Positions 21,470 through 32,526 of a stretch of 64,000 nt of DNA are shown one piece after another (position 1 is the stretch's first letter; every line of letters begins with the position of its first letter). The notes under the pieces are model-generated. The model made no database searches. It was not told the origin of the DNA and saw only the letters and a program-made list of their open reading frames with translations. The stretch spans positions 1,860,001 to 1,924,000 of the forward strand of contig OZ345373.1 of NCBI GenBank assembly GCA_977006965.1, given 5' to 3'. Source of the DNA: Phymatolithon calcareum (Eukaryota > Rhodophyta > Florideophyceae > Hapalidiales). The translations under genes and the position numbers were made by a program.

Positions 21470-22280
21470 ACATGGTTAGGAGCTCGTCGAGTGCTCGCTT
21501 AGTTCAGACGCTGTCCTCTTTGGAGATTCTGTCCTTTGCGAGGCCATTTATCACGTCTTCGATGGCATCTTTCCCACATTGGCCGGTGACTTCGATAAGG
21601 GTAGAGGTGCTCATTGGAGGTAACATTCCAAATGACCACTTGATGGCAAGTGTTCTATGTCTTCTTGAATTGAAGAGAAGGTACGGGGGTAACGACACTT
21701 TCGCGTGCGGAATAGGTCGTTTTTTTCGACTTTTCCACATCCTGTGCGGCCTCCAGTATCTTGCTTCTTTGGTATTTCTTGATGTTTTTCTTAGCTGTCG
21801 TTTCGTTTGCTGCTTCGTAAAGGAAGCCATTCACTTTCACGTGGACAATATCTCTCTCCGCTTCTTGACGTTCCTTGTTCGCGATCTCTGTTGTTGGGCC
21901 AGATATCAGCGCATGGCGTCTTCTTATCAATCTTTGCACAAAGCGTCTTGCAAGGACGTCTCTTCTTCCCTTGGGTTGGAGGATTCAACACATGGCCCTG
22001 CACCTGTCCAAGCTTTTCTTTTTCCTGGATTCCCAAGGATTTGCCCGAAGAACATAGATTCAACCTTCCTGACTTTCGAGGCCACCTTCGCGGTCCAAGG
22101 TGTGAGGTGAAGAGCATATTCCCATCTTGACTGCACAAGAGATTTATACAGCCTAATCGACTTCCAGAAATGGTCAGGGGCACAATCGTTTTCGTAGGAT
22201 AATGAAGCGAATATCAGCCTTTCACGCCCAGATACCGGTATTATTGTCATTGAGTCCGCAGGATAGACGTTCATGCAACA
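21470..22280 (-). pseudogene. Decayed LINE (family A/B) 3' ORF relic
   Basis: Overlapping minus frames (21504-21830, 21791-22183, 21927-22274) contain pieces typical of the region after the reverse transcriptase in families A and B: a YKSLVQSRWEYALHLTPW segment near 22150-22105 and LAIKWSFGMLPP near 21610. Pieces lie in different frames with stops between them. Older than the other LINE copies here. Confidence 0.65.
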
Positions 22281-22385
22281 TTATGAAAAATGAAACTCAA
22301 TGCCCGTCAAATTTTTTGAAAAGTTCGTGCAAGTACAGACTGGAAGTTTTGCCATTGATTTCACTCGAAAATAATGACATCAATG

Positions 22386-23115
22386 GATGGATGGATTTCT
22401 GTTTTATTGAAGCTCCCTTAGTCAATTGTCATTGCACCTGAGAGACTTTTCTTTGCGCTACAATCCTTCGCTTACGTTTTCATTTTGATTTCGGGCATTT
22501 TCTTTGGACGCTATCAACTGCCATTTCCAGCATCTCTTTTTGAATATCAGAAAGTTGTTGCTTGGGCATTAAGTTTGAGATAACTGTGAGAGCTTCATCG
22601 AGTTCGGAATCTTCGTTTCTTGCTTGTTCTTGCCAGGGATATGGGAAGCATGAAATAACCAGTGCGTGCAAAGAAGCCTGTGCTTCGCTTTTTTGAGGGT
22701 GAGGAATGGTGGTAGTTCGTTCTTGATGGGCTGAGGAGGGCACCGGCCCTCCCGTCCTGTGGCTTTCGAAGGGAGAAAAGCTTCCCTTCAGCGTTCTTGC
22801 GTTTACGCTTGTCATAGAGTCTAGGGTACGTGCAAATTCCTCTGTAGAGGTACAGAGAAGTGCTTTGTGAAGCATATCGTTTGTCGCGTTCAATATTGCC
22901 AGTCGTGTTGTGCCCTTGGGAAGCTCAAGTGCCTGTTTTCTTCGAAATTTCTGTGCTTTTATGGACTTGGAGCTCAAATGCGCTTGGCGTAGTTGAATGG
23001 ATTCCAGGCGGCATATTCCTCGAAAGCGGGCCTGCATATTCTTGCACCAGGTTCCGAACATTCTAGAGAATGACATCAATGGCAGAAAGCCAATTGATGT
23101 TGTAAGGAAACACAT
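22386..23115 (-). pseudogene. Repeat H, longer copy with a 211-codon frame
   Basis: The minus frame at 22480-23115 is open for 211 codons and ends near a 3' region shared with 639-955. The protein is Lys/Ser/Glu-rich, with no catalytic motif recognised; it could be the C-terminus of a LINE ORF or another mobile-element protein. It was hit on its upstream side by a LINE-B fragment (23157-23399). Confidence 0.45.
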
Positions 23116-23156
23116 GATTTCACTATTAATGCACGTGAAGAGGGGAAAGGAATGTG

Positions 23157-23399
23157 TGTGTGTGTTTTTTTTGAACTTGGAATTTTTTAAACGCCCTCAG
23201 TAACACTAGTGAGACTGCAAGGGAGATGCGTTTCAACAGCTACGTTGTAGCTTCGATAATATATTCAAATACTTGTAACCCGGGTTAACGTCGTAGCCCT
23301 AGCTGCAAAAACCCTCTCCCGTAAAAGGGCGGAGGGAAAAGCTTGGGGTCCACTGATCAGATTTCCTCAATTGGCGCCTTGTCTATTCCATGTCGTCGT
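23157..23399 (-). mobile_element. LINE-B 3'-end insertion
   Basis: 5'-truncated copy of the family represented in full at 51342-55714: poly(T), then TTAAACGCCCTCAG and the conserved 3' UTR, ending just inside the ORF2 tail. It is flanked by a perfect 13-bp duplication GGAAAGGAATGTG at 23144-23156 and 23400-23412. Confidence 0.85.
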
Positions 23400-23891
23400 G
23401 GAAAGGAATGTGCGCTGTTTCTGATTTCGATATCAGTCACCTGTGATACAGGAGTCAAGAATAGAGTTGCTGTTTTCTTTTCACAGAGAAATAATGAGAT
23501 TTATTCTCTAGATGAGGATCCAGGTCTGAATAATGATTGAAAACTTTCAAAAGTCTATGGTACCTTTGGCAGCAATGCGATGGAACCCAGGGTCAGAGTA
23601 TAATATTTTAGAGTGTTTGAAACTGTCTCTGAAGCTACGAAAGTATTCTACGCATTCTATTACTTTTACTGGCTGTCTAAGGAGATTTAGTAACGTGAAG
23701 AATCTCTTGAAGTGTACGATTTCCATGCTAATTACGGCGCGACCGCAAAAGAAGATATGAATTCGTTTATTTCTATAGCTTAACCAAACCGTTTAATTTT
23801 GTACTTTCTTAGGATAGCAAGACTCTGAATCGCAACCAAAGACCTCTGTATATCGTCATTCTTATCCTTGACAATAGCACCGCTAAATAGC

Positions 23892-24779
23892 ATGGCATCT
23901 TGCGAAAAATCGACAAGACGTAGCTCATCGTGCTATCGAAAGTTAAAGTTCCCAGAGGACGCCGAAATCAGAAAAAGATACATTGTACAAGAGACATTGG
24001 GAATTGGTTCTTTCGGCATTGTAGTTCGAGCAGTGAAGCGATTGTCCTCAGAGCAACATGCCGTCAAAATTATCCCGAAGCAAAAGCTGACAGACCAAAT
24101 CCTAAAAAGGGCTTTATTTCGCGAAATAACCGTGATGAAGCTGCTTGACCATCCGAATGTTGTAAAGTTTAGTGATGTTTTCGAAGACATCGACAACGTC
24201 TATATCGCAACAGAGTTCTGCCCTGGTGGAACACTGAGACAGTACGTGAATTCCAAATCTCAAGGGCTAGATGAGCGAGAGGCACTCAAGCACACCCGTC
24301 AAATTCTTCAGGCCTTACAATATCTGCACTCCAAAAATATAGCTCACCGTGACCTTAAGCTTGAGAACGTGGTGCTAAACGACGGGAAAGTCATACTCAT
24401 CGACTTTGGATTGTGTTTTTGGCGACGACCTGGCGGATATTTATTCACGAGATCATGTGTTGGAACACCAGCATACGCAGCGCCTGAAATTCATAGTCAT
24501 AAATCACATATCCCGGAGAAAGGAGATATTTGGTCTTGTGGGATGATGCTTACCGGTATGCTGATTAACGACAGAGTCCAAAGAAACTTGGAAGTATACC
24601 TGGGTAGCAACAGTGCAACTTTATCGCTTACGACTGAGCTGGCAAAAAGAGTCTCGCCTGGGGTTTCGACACTTCTCGGAGCACTTCTCTGTTCTGAGCC
24701 TTCTAAACGCCCAACTCCGCAAGACGCGCTGAAGATACTTGACTTGGCAATACTGACTTGCGATATTTCCAGACAGTAA
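23892..24779 (+). CDS. Serine/threonine protein kinase
   Basis: Intact intronless gene of 295 aa, counted from the first ATG in frame at 23892; the frame is open from 23868 but only via TTG. It is nearly all kinase domain: glycine loop G37-x-G-x-x-G42, ATP-binding K59 in AVKII, catalytic loop HRD154LKLEN, DFG at 171-173, APE, and the GDIWSCG helix-F motif. The HRD-LK-x-N signature indicates Ser/Thr specificity. There is no regulatory domain; the family (CAMK, PLK or Aurora-like) cannot be settled by eye. The C-terminus ends shortly after the domain's conserved Arg. Confidence 0.9.
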   Translation: MASCEKSTRRSSSCYRKLKFPEDAEIRKRYIVQETLGIGSFGIVVRAVKRLSSEQHAVKIIPKQKLTDQILKRALFREITVMKLLDHPNVVKFSDVFEDIDNVYIATEFCPGGTLRQYVNSKSQGLDEREALKHTRQILQALQYLHSKNIAHRDLKLENVVLNDGKVILIDFGLCFWRRPGGYLFTRSCVGTPAYAAPEIHSHKSHIPEKGDIWSCGMMLTGMLINDRVQRNLEVYLGSNSATLSLTTELAKRVSPGVSTLLGALLCSEPSKRPTPQDALKILDLAILTCDISRQ

Positions 24780-26805
24780 ACGATTAGAGTGCGGCGAGGT
24801 GCGAAATGCCGATGAGGATCCCTGAAAATCCATAGCCACGCTGAGGGTATCATATTTAGAGGGTAGTTTTGGATGACAAGATGAAATTTAGTTCGTAAAT
24901 ATTCACAGTTCGGTTTTTTTTACGTCCGCAGATCATTTAGACAATGACTGGACGGCTTTATCACCATTTTGCGCACCAAGTATAATCTGCAAGCTATGTT
25001 TTACCCGAGCCTAAATAGAAAAACAATTCTTTTTTGTGCAGCTTGACGACGGATGGAGGACGAAGGTCAGTCGCCGTATATTCAATATGAGGCACTTGCA
25101 TATATACAGAGTAGAGCGGAACGCTGTGTATGAGGAGTGGCAGGTGTCGCACTTTTGCACAGATAGTCGCAAATGCGTGGGTCAAGGCAGGTATTAACGT
25201 GGCATCTGAGAACATCCAAAAGTATCCTGAAGAAGCCTACATGGACCCCTACAGAGGAGAACAAAGTGGACCGAGCTATTGACGAGATACTGCGAAACTC
25301 TGATTAAGACAACTGAACTATCGAATCTAGTAGAACAGACGCTTAGAAAAGCGACGACATTCCTCACGTTGGGACACATGGTACCCACTCAATAAATCCA
25401 CTTAATTGCGAAGTAGCATCTGATCAATCCTGTGTTGCGTACAGCATATCTGGAATACCAAACTCTAACCATACTTTAGGCACTGTTACGGATAATTGAA
25501 GTTCAAGATTCTGTCGCGGAACGGTAACAGATCGACATACTCCAATTCGAGTAGAGTCGTTGACCCCCGTGGCGGAACTCTCTGTAAGGCACCTGATTGA
25601 TGCATGTGCATGAAATGCAGATATACGCTCGAGTTTCACTAGTGCGATGAAAAGAAATTGGAAAGCACTCTCTAGTCATGTGAAAGTGCAGCGCGAACTG
25701 CACCCCACGATTAGTAACGGCAGGAGAATGTCGAAGATATTTCCAGTATCGTAAGACATCCTTCAGGTGATTTGAATGTGCTTGTGCTCCACAAGGACAG
25801 CATGACAGTCACAACTGAAATATACAACGGTGTTTGGTAAGAGATGTCGAAGCATGGAAGACTAGTGGGACAGAGAGCGTGACTATAGAAAGTTCCCTAT
25901 ACCTAACATCTACATTAGTATATCTGAAATAGCCATGAGCGATAATGGACAGCAAGGGCGGGGCATGTGAAACCTGCATTCTAAGCATCAAGTGCTTACG
26001 CTTCTTGCACCGAGTGAAAGTAACACTTCTGCAGTCATTTGAGGAAGCATTTTGAATGACCCTTCACGTTCAGGGTAAACCTGGCTTCGTAGAATCGTCT
26101 GTACGCCGGAACAACCATGTACACCTGTAGGTATTGATTGGGGCAACTTGTCCGTATTTTCGTTATGAATCATAGAAATGAAAAGAAATTATGAAACAAA
26201 TAATGCAGCCGATATCATCAAGGAAGAAGACAGAGCGGCAACGTTGCCTGAGAAGGCACTAGATGACATTTTGCTCTTCAGCAAAAACATAATCGAGTGT
26301 ATGCAGAATGAAGAAGATCTGTACTGAAAGAAGAAACGACGCCTCGAAAACTGCTACGAAGAGCTATCAAAAACAACCGAGTACATGCTAGGAGCTCAGA
26401 TAGAATACCAGACGTAAGAGTAGAGCCGCCCTAGTGAGGGTAGCACCTGAGGACGCCTTCCCCGTATATTCGTATGACTGTAGGGCTTTAAAAAATTGCA
26501 ATAAAAAAGATAATGCAGCCGAGCTCGCCTGCTGTCGTTTCGGCTTTCGAAGAACAGAACAGCATTTACTATCGGAACTGCGAAACGCCATCTCTGCTCA
26601 TTAAAGATAGTCCCATTCATGGAAAACAATTATTAACTGCTCGTCATAATTTATAATCAAGTTCGGTAATTCTGTTACATGACTTATTGCACTGTGACCC
26701 AATTTCCGCCGCAGCCATAGTGACGAGTGGCAGCATCCATTTCTACTGAAGGTAATTGACGACTGATTTTCCACAATCCATGTTTCTACGGGCATCTCTA
26801 CGACT
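24780..26805. other. Long intergenic region, nothing recognised
   Basis: About 2 kb without a convincing ORF, RNA gene or repeat family match; only short stop-bounded frames. Confidence 0.45.
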
Positions 26806-26894
26806 TTGTCAACCGGTTGAGGGGGTAGACATCTGCTTTCTCTTGCAACTGATTGCTTCTATGTCATCCCTAGGGATGACATAGATTATTGATT

Positions 26895-28202
26895 TTTTTT
26901 CCTCTCAAGTTTATTTAAAAGCCCCACAGACTTCCGAAGATATGGGCAAGGCTTCCTCTGGTGCTACCTACCTTTGTTTAGCTCACAAAACGTCCACCAG
27001 AATGGCAGACGGGAAAACGCAGGACTCAAAGTAGTCCTATCTCAGTCCTCTACGGGATTGTTGGTGCTTGGACTCGACCACTTTTTGCCTTGCATTCTGC
27101 GGATTAATACAGGCCTTCTTCGTTCTCCATGCGTTCTATGAGTGTCTTGCTAAATAGTAAGAGCTCATCTAGCGCCTTTTCTGTTTCCAGTCGTTTTTAT
27201 CCTTCGAGTTCGTACCCTGCTAGCGTGCGTTCAAGGGTCTCCATATGCCCTCTGGCTCTGGTGCCGAATTCTTCAGTCATACTTGTTGTTGACACCTGTG
27301 GGAATCTGCCACAGGCATACTGCAGCGCGAGTTGTCTGTGCTTCACCTTGGGGAACTTGAGGATTGCTGGCAATTCTCTTGTTTTGTCGTGTGGTATCTT
27401 TCGTTTCCGCTTCGATTCTGGGCGGTCTCCTTCCATTTCCAGAAATTTCGATCGAAGTGCTTGCGAAGATTGGTTTGCTTGGATATGCTTTACCGCTTCA
27501 CCGAACGGCTCTCTGGTCTCCATCGCGGCGATATCTTTCCTCGTGTACTGCCATTCATGGTTGTTTCTTCTTCCGGGCACTTCATTTGAATACATACGTT
27601 CTTTCGCCTTTTTCCTTCTCAGCATTTTGAAGGCCAAGATTTCTCGTCGATGTGCGGCCGCCTGGATCCGGCACAGGAGACGGAGCCTATCCGTCCTTCC
27701 TCGGGCCAGTGGCCCGAATACTTGATTGAAGAATGTTGCTTCTACTTCCTTGACGGCATTTTGTACGTCTTCTGTCCAGGGCGTTAAGTGCATTGCGTAC
27801 TCCCAGCGTGGCTGTACTAGTGCCTTGTATATCTGAATACACTTCTGTATACTCAGCCCTTTCTTGAACACTCCCAGTGTCCGCAACTCGTACACGGCCG
27901 TCCTTGATTTCTTTAGTCGTTGCATCATTAACGTATCTGTGACTCCTACGGGGTCTAGGGATACTCCAAGGTACGTGACCTCCGGAACTTGTGCTAGTAC
28001 CTTGTTCGCTAGCTTGAATGTCTTGCCCAATGTTTCTTCTGATTCGAGGACTTCGTTTTTCCCTTGTTTAGTGTTCCAAGTCATCTCTCGCTCTTGTGCC
28101 CATTGGGTAGCTATATCCAATAGTCCTTGCAGTGCCGCGGGTGATTTCGCAGAGAGAAGAACATCGTCAGCGAAGAGGATAGCCGGTACTTCAGCCCAGG
28201 TT
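26895..28202 (-). mobile_element. 5'-truncated LINE-A
   Basis: Runs from a poly(T) at about 26893-26900 (the tail of a minus-strand element) to a 5' truncation inside the reverse transcriptase. Inserted in palindromic element M with a 14-bp duplication carrying one mismatch. The 3' UTR is the one found alone at 1043-1169 and 2905-3025. A second, longer copy is at 38399-41129. Confidence 0.9.
27197..28202 (-). pseudogene. LINE-A ORF2 fragment (RT C-terminal part)
   Basis: Open from the truncation point and starting just before the RT active-site FADD (about 28155-28170), followed by the thumb-like region, WEYAMHLTPW and the conserved C-terminal HRQLALQYACGRFP segment. Compared with the copy at 38399 it has a GAA-to-TAA change at 27197-27199, losing the last 30 or so residues. 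No RNase H domain is seen. Not functional alone. Confidence 0.85.
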
Positions 28203-28364
28203 ATAGAATATTGATTGATCTATATCATCCCTAGGGATGACATAGCAGTTTTGATAGGACACTCGTACGAAATCCTTATTTTCCACTTGTTTCCCTCGTA
28301 ATTTCGAAGTCATTTCCACTGAAGACATAGAGTCTGATGTCATCCTTAGGGATGACTCAAAAAT

Positions 28365-28411
28365 AGGATTTTGTCTTGCCCTATATGTCATATAGGGCAA
28401 GACAAAATCCT
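28365..28411. repeat. 47-bp perfect palindrome
   Basis: The 23-bp arm starting AGGATTTTGTCTTGCC (28365-28387) is perfectly complementary to 28389-28411 around one central base. Imperfect pairing extends outward (GACTCAAAAA on the left, TTTTTTGAG on the right). It directly follows a variant of the M palindrome (about 28338-28356). As RNA or single-stranded DNA it would form a strong hairpin. Confidence 0.9.
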
Positions 28412-28424
28412 CTTTTTTGAGTAT

Positions 28425-28650
28425 GTTCTAAGGGTGCCCCCGGTCTCTCAGGAAGAGCTGGGAATCAATTTTCTTCATTGAAAAACAAGCTGGTTTCCAA
28501 TTATACTCTCGAGGCATCAATCACTCTCAGATCTGAGAACGTTCTAAGGGTACACTTGGTCTCTCAGGAAGGGCTGGGAATCAATATTCTTCATTGAAAA
28601 GACAAGTTGGTTTCCAAGTATTCCCTCCAGGCACCAATCACTCTCAGATA
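28425..28650. repeat. Tandem duplication of a roughly 117-bp unit
   Basis: Two units begin GTTCTAAGGGT at about 28427 and 28543 and end CAATCACTCTCAGAT, sharing GGTCTCTCAGGAAG and GCTGGGAATCAAT. They differ by scattered substitutions. No coding signal. Confidence 0.8.
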
Positions 28651-28907
28651 AATAGCTCCGAATCTCGACTTTGCTGTAGTTGAATATCATTCCCTTCGTG
28701 GTCATGTGGCACAGATGTCCTCGGCGGAGCATCATCAATCACCAGAGCCTGCTCGGCAACCGGAGTTGGAAACAATATTGCAATCTATTTTTATTAAAAC
28801 TAGGTCGATGAACATGAGGTTGCCGATTCATTTGGAGGTCCTTTGCTCGGGCAATTGAAAATCGGACCGCTTGGCAGCTTCAGATTGTAGCCCCAATTGT
28901 CCGCAAA

Positions 28908-29621
28908 TCATCGTTGGATGCCGGGAACGTTCCCCTTCTTCGTCGACGGTTTCACTTCCTTGTCTGTCTTATCGCTTCTATAATTCACTACAAACTCGAT
29001 AAGCTGATAGCGCACTCTTCTTAGCTGGTACTCCGTCCAATTGGTCCATCCCTGGGGTAAGAATGTTTTAAACCCATCAAAGAACAGAATCAGTCGCGCC
29101 ATCTCAAACTTGCGCTCCAAACTAGACTCTTCTCCGTTCCGGCACAAAAAGCACGCGAGGGCACCCATGGGCCATGGAGTACTCGTAGGTCTTTTCTGTA
29201 TTCTGAAGAACACGAGCACCCAAGAATCGCTCCGTCTCTTTTGTGTGGTGCATAGGCGGCGCTAGTGTGATGTTCAGCGTACGTGTCTCTGCGACTTCTG
29301 CGGACGGTGCGAATGCAGGCGGCACAAAGACTGCGACCGGATTTGAACTAAGCGCTGAATGCGGGGCGGAAGCATTCCCTGGATTTGACGGCGAGAATGG
29401 AGCTACGAGTGCCGCGTGCCCCGGCCTGCCGCCAGTGAGCTTTGAGGAGATCGCGTACGCGGGAACAGCGGGATCACAGGCTCTTGTTGCTTGGGTGGCG
29501 CGAAGGTGGACGCTGAGAGGTGGAGGGAACCATTCTCAGCTTCCCTGTCTGACCATTCAGAGTCAATAATCTGGTCCAGGAGAGCTCCGGTCGCCGCAGG
29601 ATCGAGGGTTGTTTTCTCCAT
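28908..29621 (-). pseudogene. Decayed ORF cluster, unknown protein
   Basis: Three minus frames read end to end as a broken gene: 29403-29621, 29122-29325 and 28908-29219, the last with a natural-looking run (MARLILFFDGF, NWTEYQLRRVRYQLIEF). Plus-strand alternatives here look like shadows. Frameshifts would be needed to join them and the family is not recognised. Confidence 0.3.
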
Positions 29622-29708
29622 AGCGTCAAGGTAGCCACTGTTCTGGTTTTCAACTACATAATTTGGCTCCGAGGGAGTAATGCGGCAGCGCTGTGCGGAT
29701 GTGAGGAG

Positions 29709-29993
29709 TTGTCAACCGGCTGAGGGAACAGACATCTGCTTTCTCTTGCAACTGATTGCCAATGTGAAGAGTTATGCACCGTCAGAAGTGCTCGAGACCA
29801 AACTGAGCATTACGTACTACATCCACATGTCGAAAAGGTTAGTCATACAAACTCACGAGTTCTGTGCGGATGTGGGGAGTTATGCCCCCTTAGCCGATTG
29901 ACAAGCGTGTTGTGCACTGTACTCTCGGGATGGGAACCGCCCTCAGGCCATGATATTCGGGCTCATGTCATCCTTCGCAGCCGGTGCACAACC
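29709..29993. mobile_element. Palindromic element M, copy 2
   Basis: Inverted relative to copy 1. A 196-bp part lies between TTGTCAACCGGCTGAG (29709-29724) and its near-complement ending TTGACAA at 29904; next to it is the second palindrome (about 29909-29993) whose arms carry GTTGTGCAC and its complement, with a shorter centre than copy 1. The inner part lacks the triple palindrome array. Confidence 0.6.
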
Positions 29994-30315
29994 CCCACGT
30001 GTCAGGGCGCCAAATGCAACAACGCGACTAGTTCAATTCAACACGCTGAAGTTTTGGTCGGCTTGCACATGTGTTTGTCGAGGTTTAGGGACTTCTTTTG
30101 CCGACTTCAAGAACGCTTGCGTTGTAAAGTAGAAAATTTATATCAGGGCTCAGTGGAACAAAGAAGCTAATTCAATATCGGCCTAAAACTATCGTCGTCC
30201 TGATTGGACTCTGATCTCACAAACGAATAATAAAAACATTTCTTTGCATACGCATCATTGATAACTTGAAGCTCTGTCGGAGAGATTGAGAGACATGGAA
30301 ACGGCTTCCTTAAAA

Positions 30316-30951
30316 TCAGGGCTGATCTTCCAATCTCCGTCGCTTCGAGAATGCTGCTCCGCACTGACATGATTCGGGGTGTCTAGTTTTCGTTTGTTCA
30401 ACGAGCCAGTGGACAGTCTTCATTAGAGCAATTTCAATCTGTTTTTTCATCAACCGGCTCGCTGCTGCTTCAATTCTGCTTCGTGTTCTGCTTCTATGAC
30501 GCACCGGACAGGTCTTCATCAGCTCTGGATTATTCTTCTTATGAAATGCACGGTCTTCTTCTTTTCGCATCTTGGCGTACTGAACAACTTCATCCAAAAC
30601 ACGCTCTGCCAGCTTCTCCACCTCTTCAGTATCTTTGTGCCAAGAGCCGCTTTGACAGCCGTATTTTATCTCAGATTGTAGCTCGGGAGACAGCTCAAAC
30701 TCGTCCACAGATGTCGAAGATTGGTTTTGTTTTTTGCGTTTGCGCTGCGCAGCCCCGTCAAACTTCTCAGCACGAATCGGTAGCTTGTTCGAGTCTGCTG
30801 GATCTCGGGTCAGCTCGCGTGCGACTGGGACAGGTACAAAGCTCTGATAATGGGCATCTTCAAAGCGTACATATGGTAAATACGAGATTTCGTAGAGAGC
30901 ATCGGTCTCATGAGAGCCCGGTGGAGCTTGTTTGTCACTCGCTTGGCTCAT
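30316..30951 (-). CDS. Hypothetical protein, 211 aa
   Basis: The frame is open from 31002, but the first ATG is at 30951, giving 211 aa. It is hydrophilic and Lys/Arg/Glu-rich, with a basic segment RKRKKQ in the first half (nuclear-localisation-like), a predicted helical middle with many Glu/Lys pairs, and a C-terminal CQCG plus KRRR. No signal peptide, membrane segment or recognised domain. The overlapping plus frame 30483-31007 is judged the shadow because of its composition. It could be a transposon-borne protein. Confidence 0.4.
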   Translation of the reverse strand: MSQASDKQAPPGSHETDALYEISYLPYVRFEDAHYQSFVPVPVARELTRDPADSNKLPIRAEKFDGAAQRKRKKQNQSSTSVDEFELSPELQSEIKYGCQSGSWHKDTEEVEKLAERVLDEVVQYAKMRKEEDRAFHKKNNPELMKTCPVRHRSRTRSRIEAAASRLMKKQIEIALMKTVHWLVEQTKTRHPESCQCGAAFSKRRRLEDQP

Positions 30952-32526
30952 GGAAGAATCAGAAGGCGAGAAAAATGAAGAAGATATGCCGTGCGTTGTC
31001 AAAGTAGGTGCTCTTTCGACTATCCCATCTGGGGCAGATGCAGTGAAATAGCAGTACCATAATATAGTCTTGCTTCTTCATTACTCCTCGCTGAGACGGG
31101 TGCAATCTTTCTATTGGATAGCGTGGAGCCTTGTTGCAAATGTAAGGCCCGTTCGCTTACGAATGACGGTGAGGCCACCCCAGGAAAAGTGCTGTGTATG
31201 TCTTCAAAGCAGTCTTGGAATTCAAAGTTAATGTGGACAGACACTATCTAGAGAATACATTTGCAAGCGGAATTATTGCGCAAAAAGGACCGAAGCATCA
31301 ACAGCACTGGCGGAATACTGCGTGACTTCGAGATATAGAGCCACATTTGCTGCTTAGGAAAGTGAGAAAAGAGAACCATCTGTCCGCATCTCGATCTCGA
31401 TCTGGAAAATGGCATACCTAGCAGATCTAGTTTATTTGCAGAGTTAGAGGGCCTTTATGGAATTCAGATGACACGAACTATGCAGTTCTAAAATTTCTCG
31501 TCTGACAAAGTCTGGGTATGGACAAATTTTCCAATTTGAGATGCCCATTATATCGTTCTAAATAACAGTCACTCATTGAATACTTATGACCCATTCTCTG
31601 TTTCCAAGGCTCGCATTCGTGACATAAGAGCTTATATTTAAATATAGGCGATCTTATTACATCGTGAAGATGAAATTTGGTAAGCTTAACCTACATACAG
31701 CCGATCTTACTTCCATCGGCTGTATGATGTGATGCCTACGGCACAAAATTTGGCTGCAGTACTGAGTGCCATGTTAGGAATCTCTCTCCAAGTCCAAAAT
31801 TCCAATGTAATAAAATGTGCTCTAAAGTGCGATCAGGCCTAAATAGAACCAAAGCCTCATCCAATATGACTTGAATAGCGTGATTCGGTAGGTAAGGGAT
31901 TTTTACCAGCCTGGGGAAAAGGTTAAATATATGCGCTATTTCGGGCGAATAAGTCCTCTGATGAAGTCCTCCAAGCCCGAAATTAGATCTTTGAGCCTGC
32001 GGATCCTGCTGTTACAAAGATAGCATACAGGAAGCATTCAGCCTCTCCACTGAACCTAACATGACTCATAATTTTGAAGTTTTCAATTATCATAATTTTT
32101 AGAAACAAAGTGATGACTCAATGAAGCAAGTGTGCAGCTCAAGGGCTGCAGTCCGCTGCTGGTGACTGTTTGCTTTTTAAACATTCTTAAATCTTTGTAA
32201 ATTAATCTCTTTGAAAACAGGCAGAGAACTATGTAAGAGCCCATAGAGTGCACAAGACACCTCTCAGATTCCAGTCACGCCTCTCGAGTAACTTGTGTAA
32301 CTTGAAACCTATCAAGAATTTCTTGAAGTGCTGCTCTAAGGATTGGGGGTCAAACATAAGGATTGAAAAAGACGTAGCTATCAGATAGATCTGGTTGTTT
32401 TCCAAGGAATGGGGTGGACCTGCAAACTAGCAAAGAAACAATTGCGGGTCCTCGTTCTTAGAGTTTTGCAGGTACTAGAATAACTAAGCTATGAAAAACA
32501 GAGATATGGAAAGCTGTTAGAAGTTC
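30952..32526. other. Intergenic region
   Basis: No convincing ORF. It holds a hairpin at 31694-31726: 12-bp perfect arms CATACAGCCGAT and ATCGGCTGTATG around 9 nt. The remainder is AT-rich. Confidence 0.45.

Larger units (their letters stand above)
26806..28297. mobile_element. Palindromic element M, copy 3, split by LINE-A
   Basis: The left part (26806-26894) begins TTGTCAACCGGTTGAG and contains the 20-bp palindrome. The right part (28203-28297) contains another palindrome and the segment that follows it in copy 1. Together they are inverted relative to copy 1. The outer end beyond 28297 is missing. The LINE insertion duplicated ATAGATTATTGATT (26881-26894) as ATAGAATATTGATT (28203-28216). 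Confidence 0.75.

Noticed and set aside
23868-23891. Upstream extension of the kinase to 23868
   Set aside because: It would start at TTG; the ATG at 23892 is eight codons inside and the kinase domain starts well after it.
30483-31007. Plus-strand 174-codon ORF
   Set aside because: Overlaps the minus frame 30316-30951, which has an ATG start and more protein-like composition; neither has a known domain, so only one is kept.
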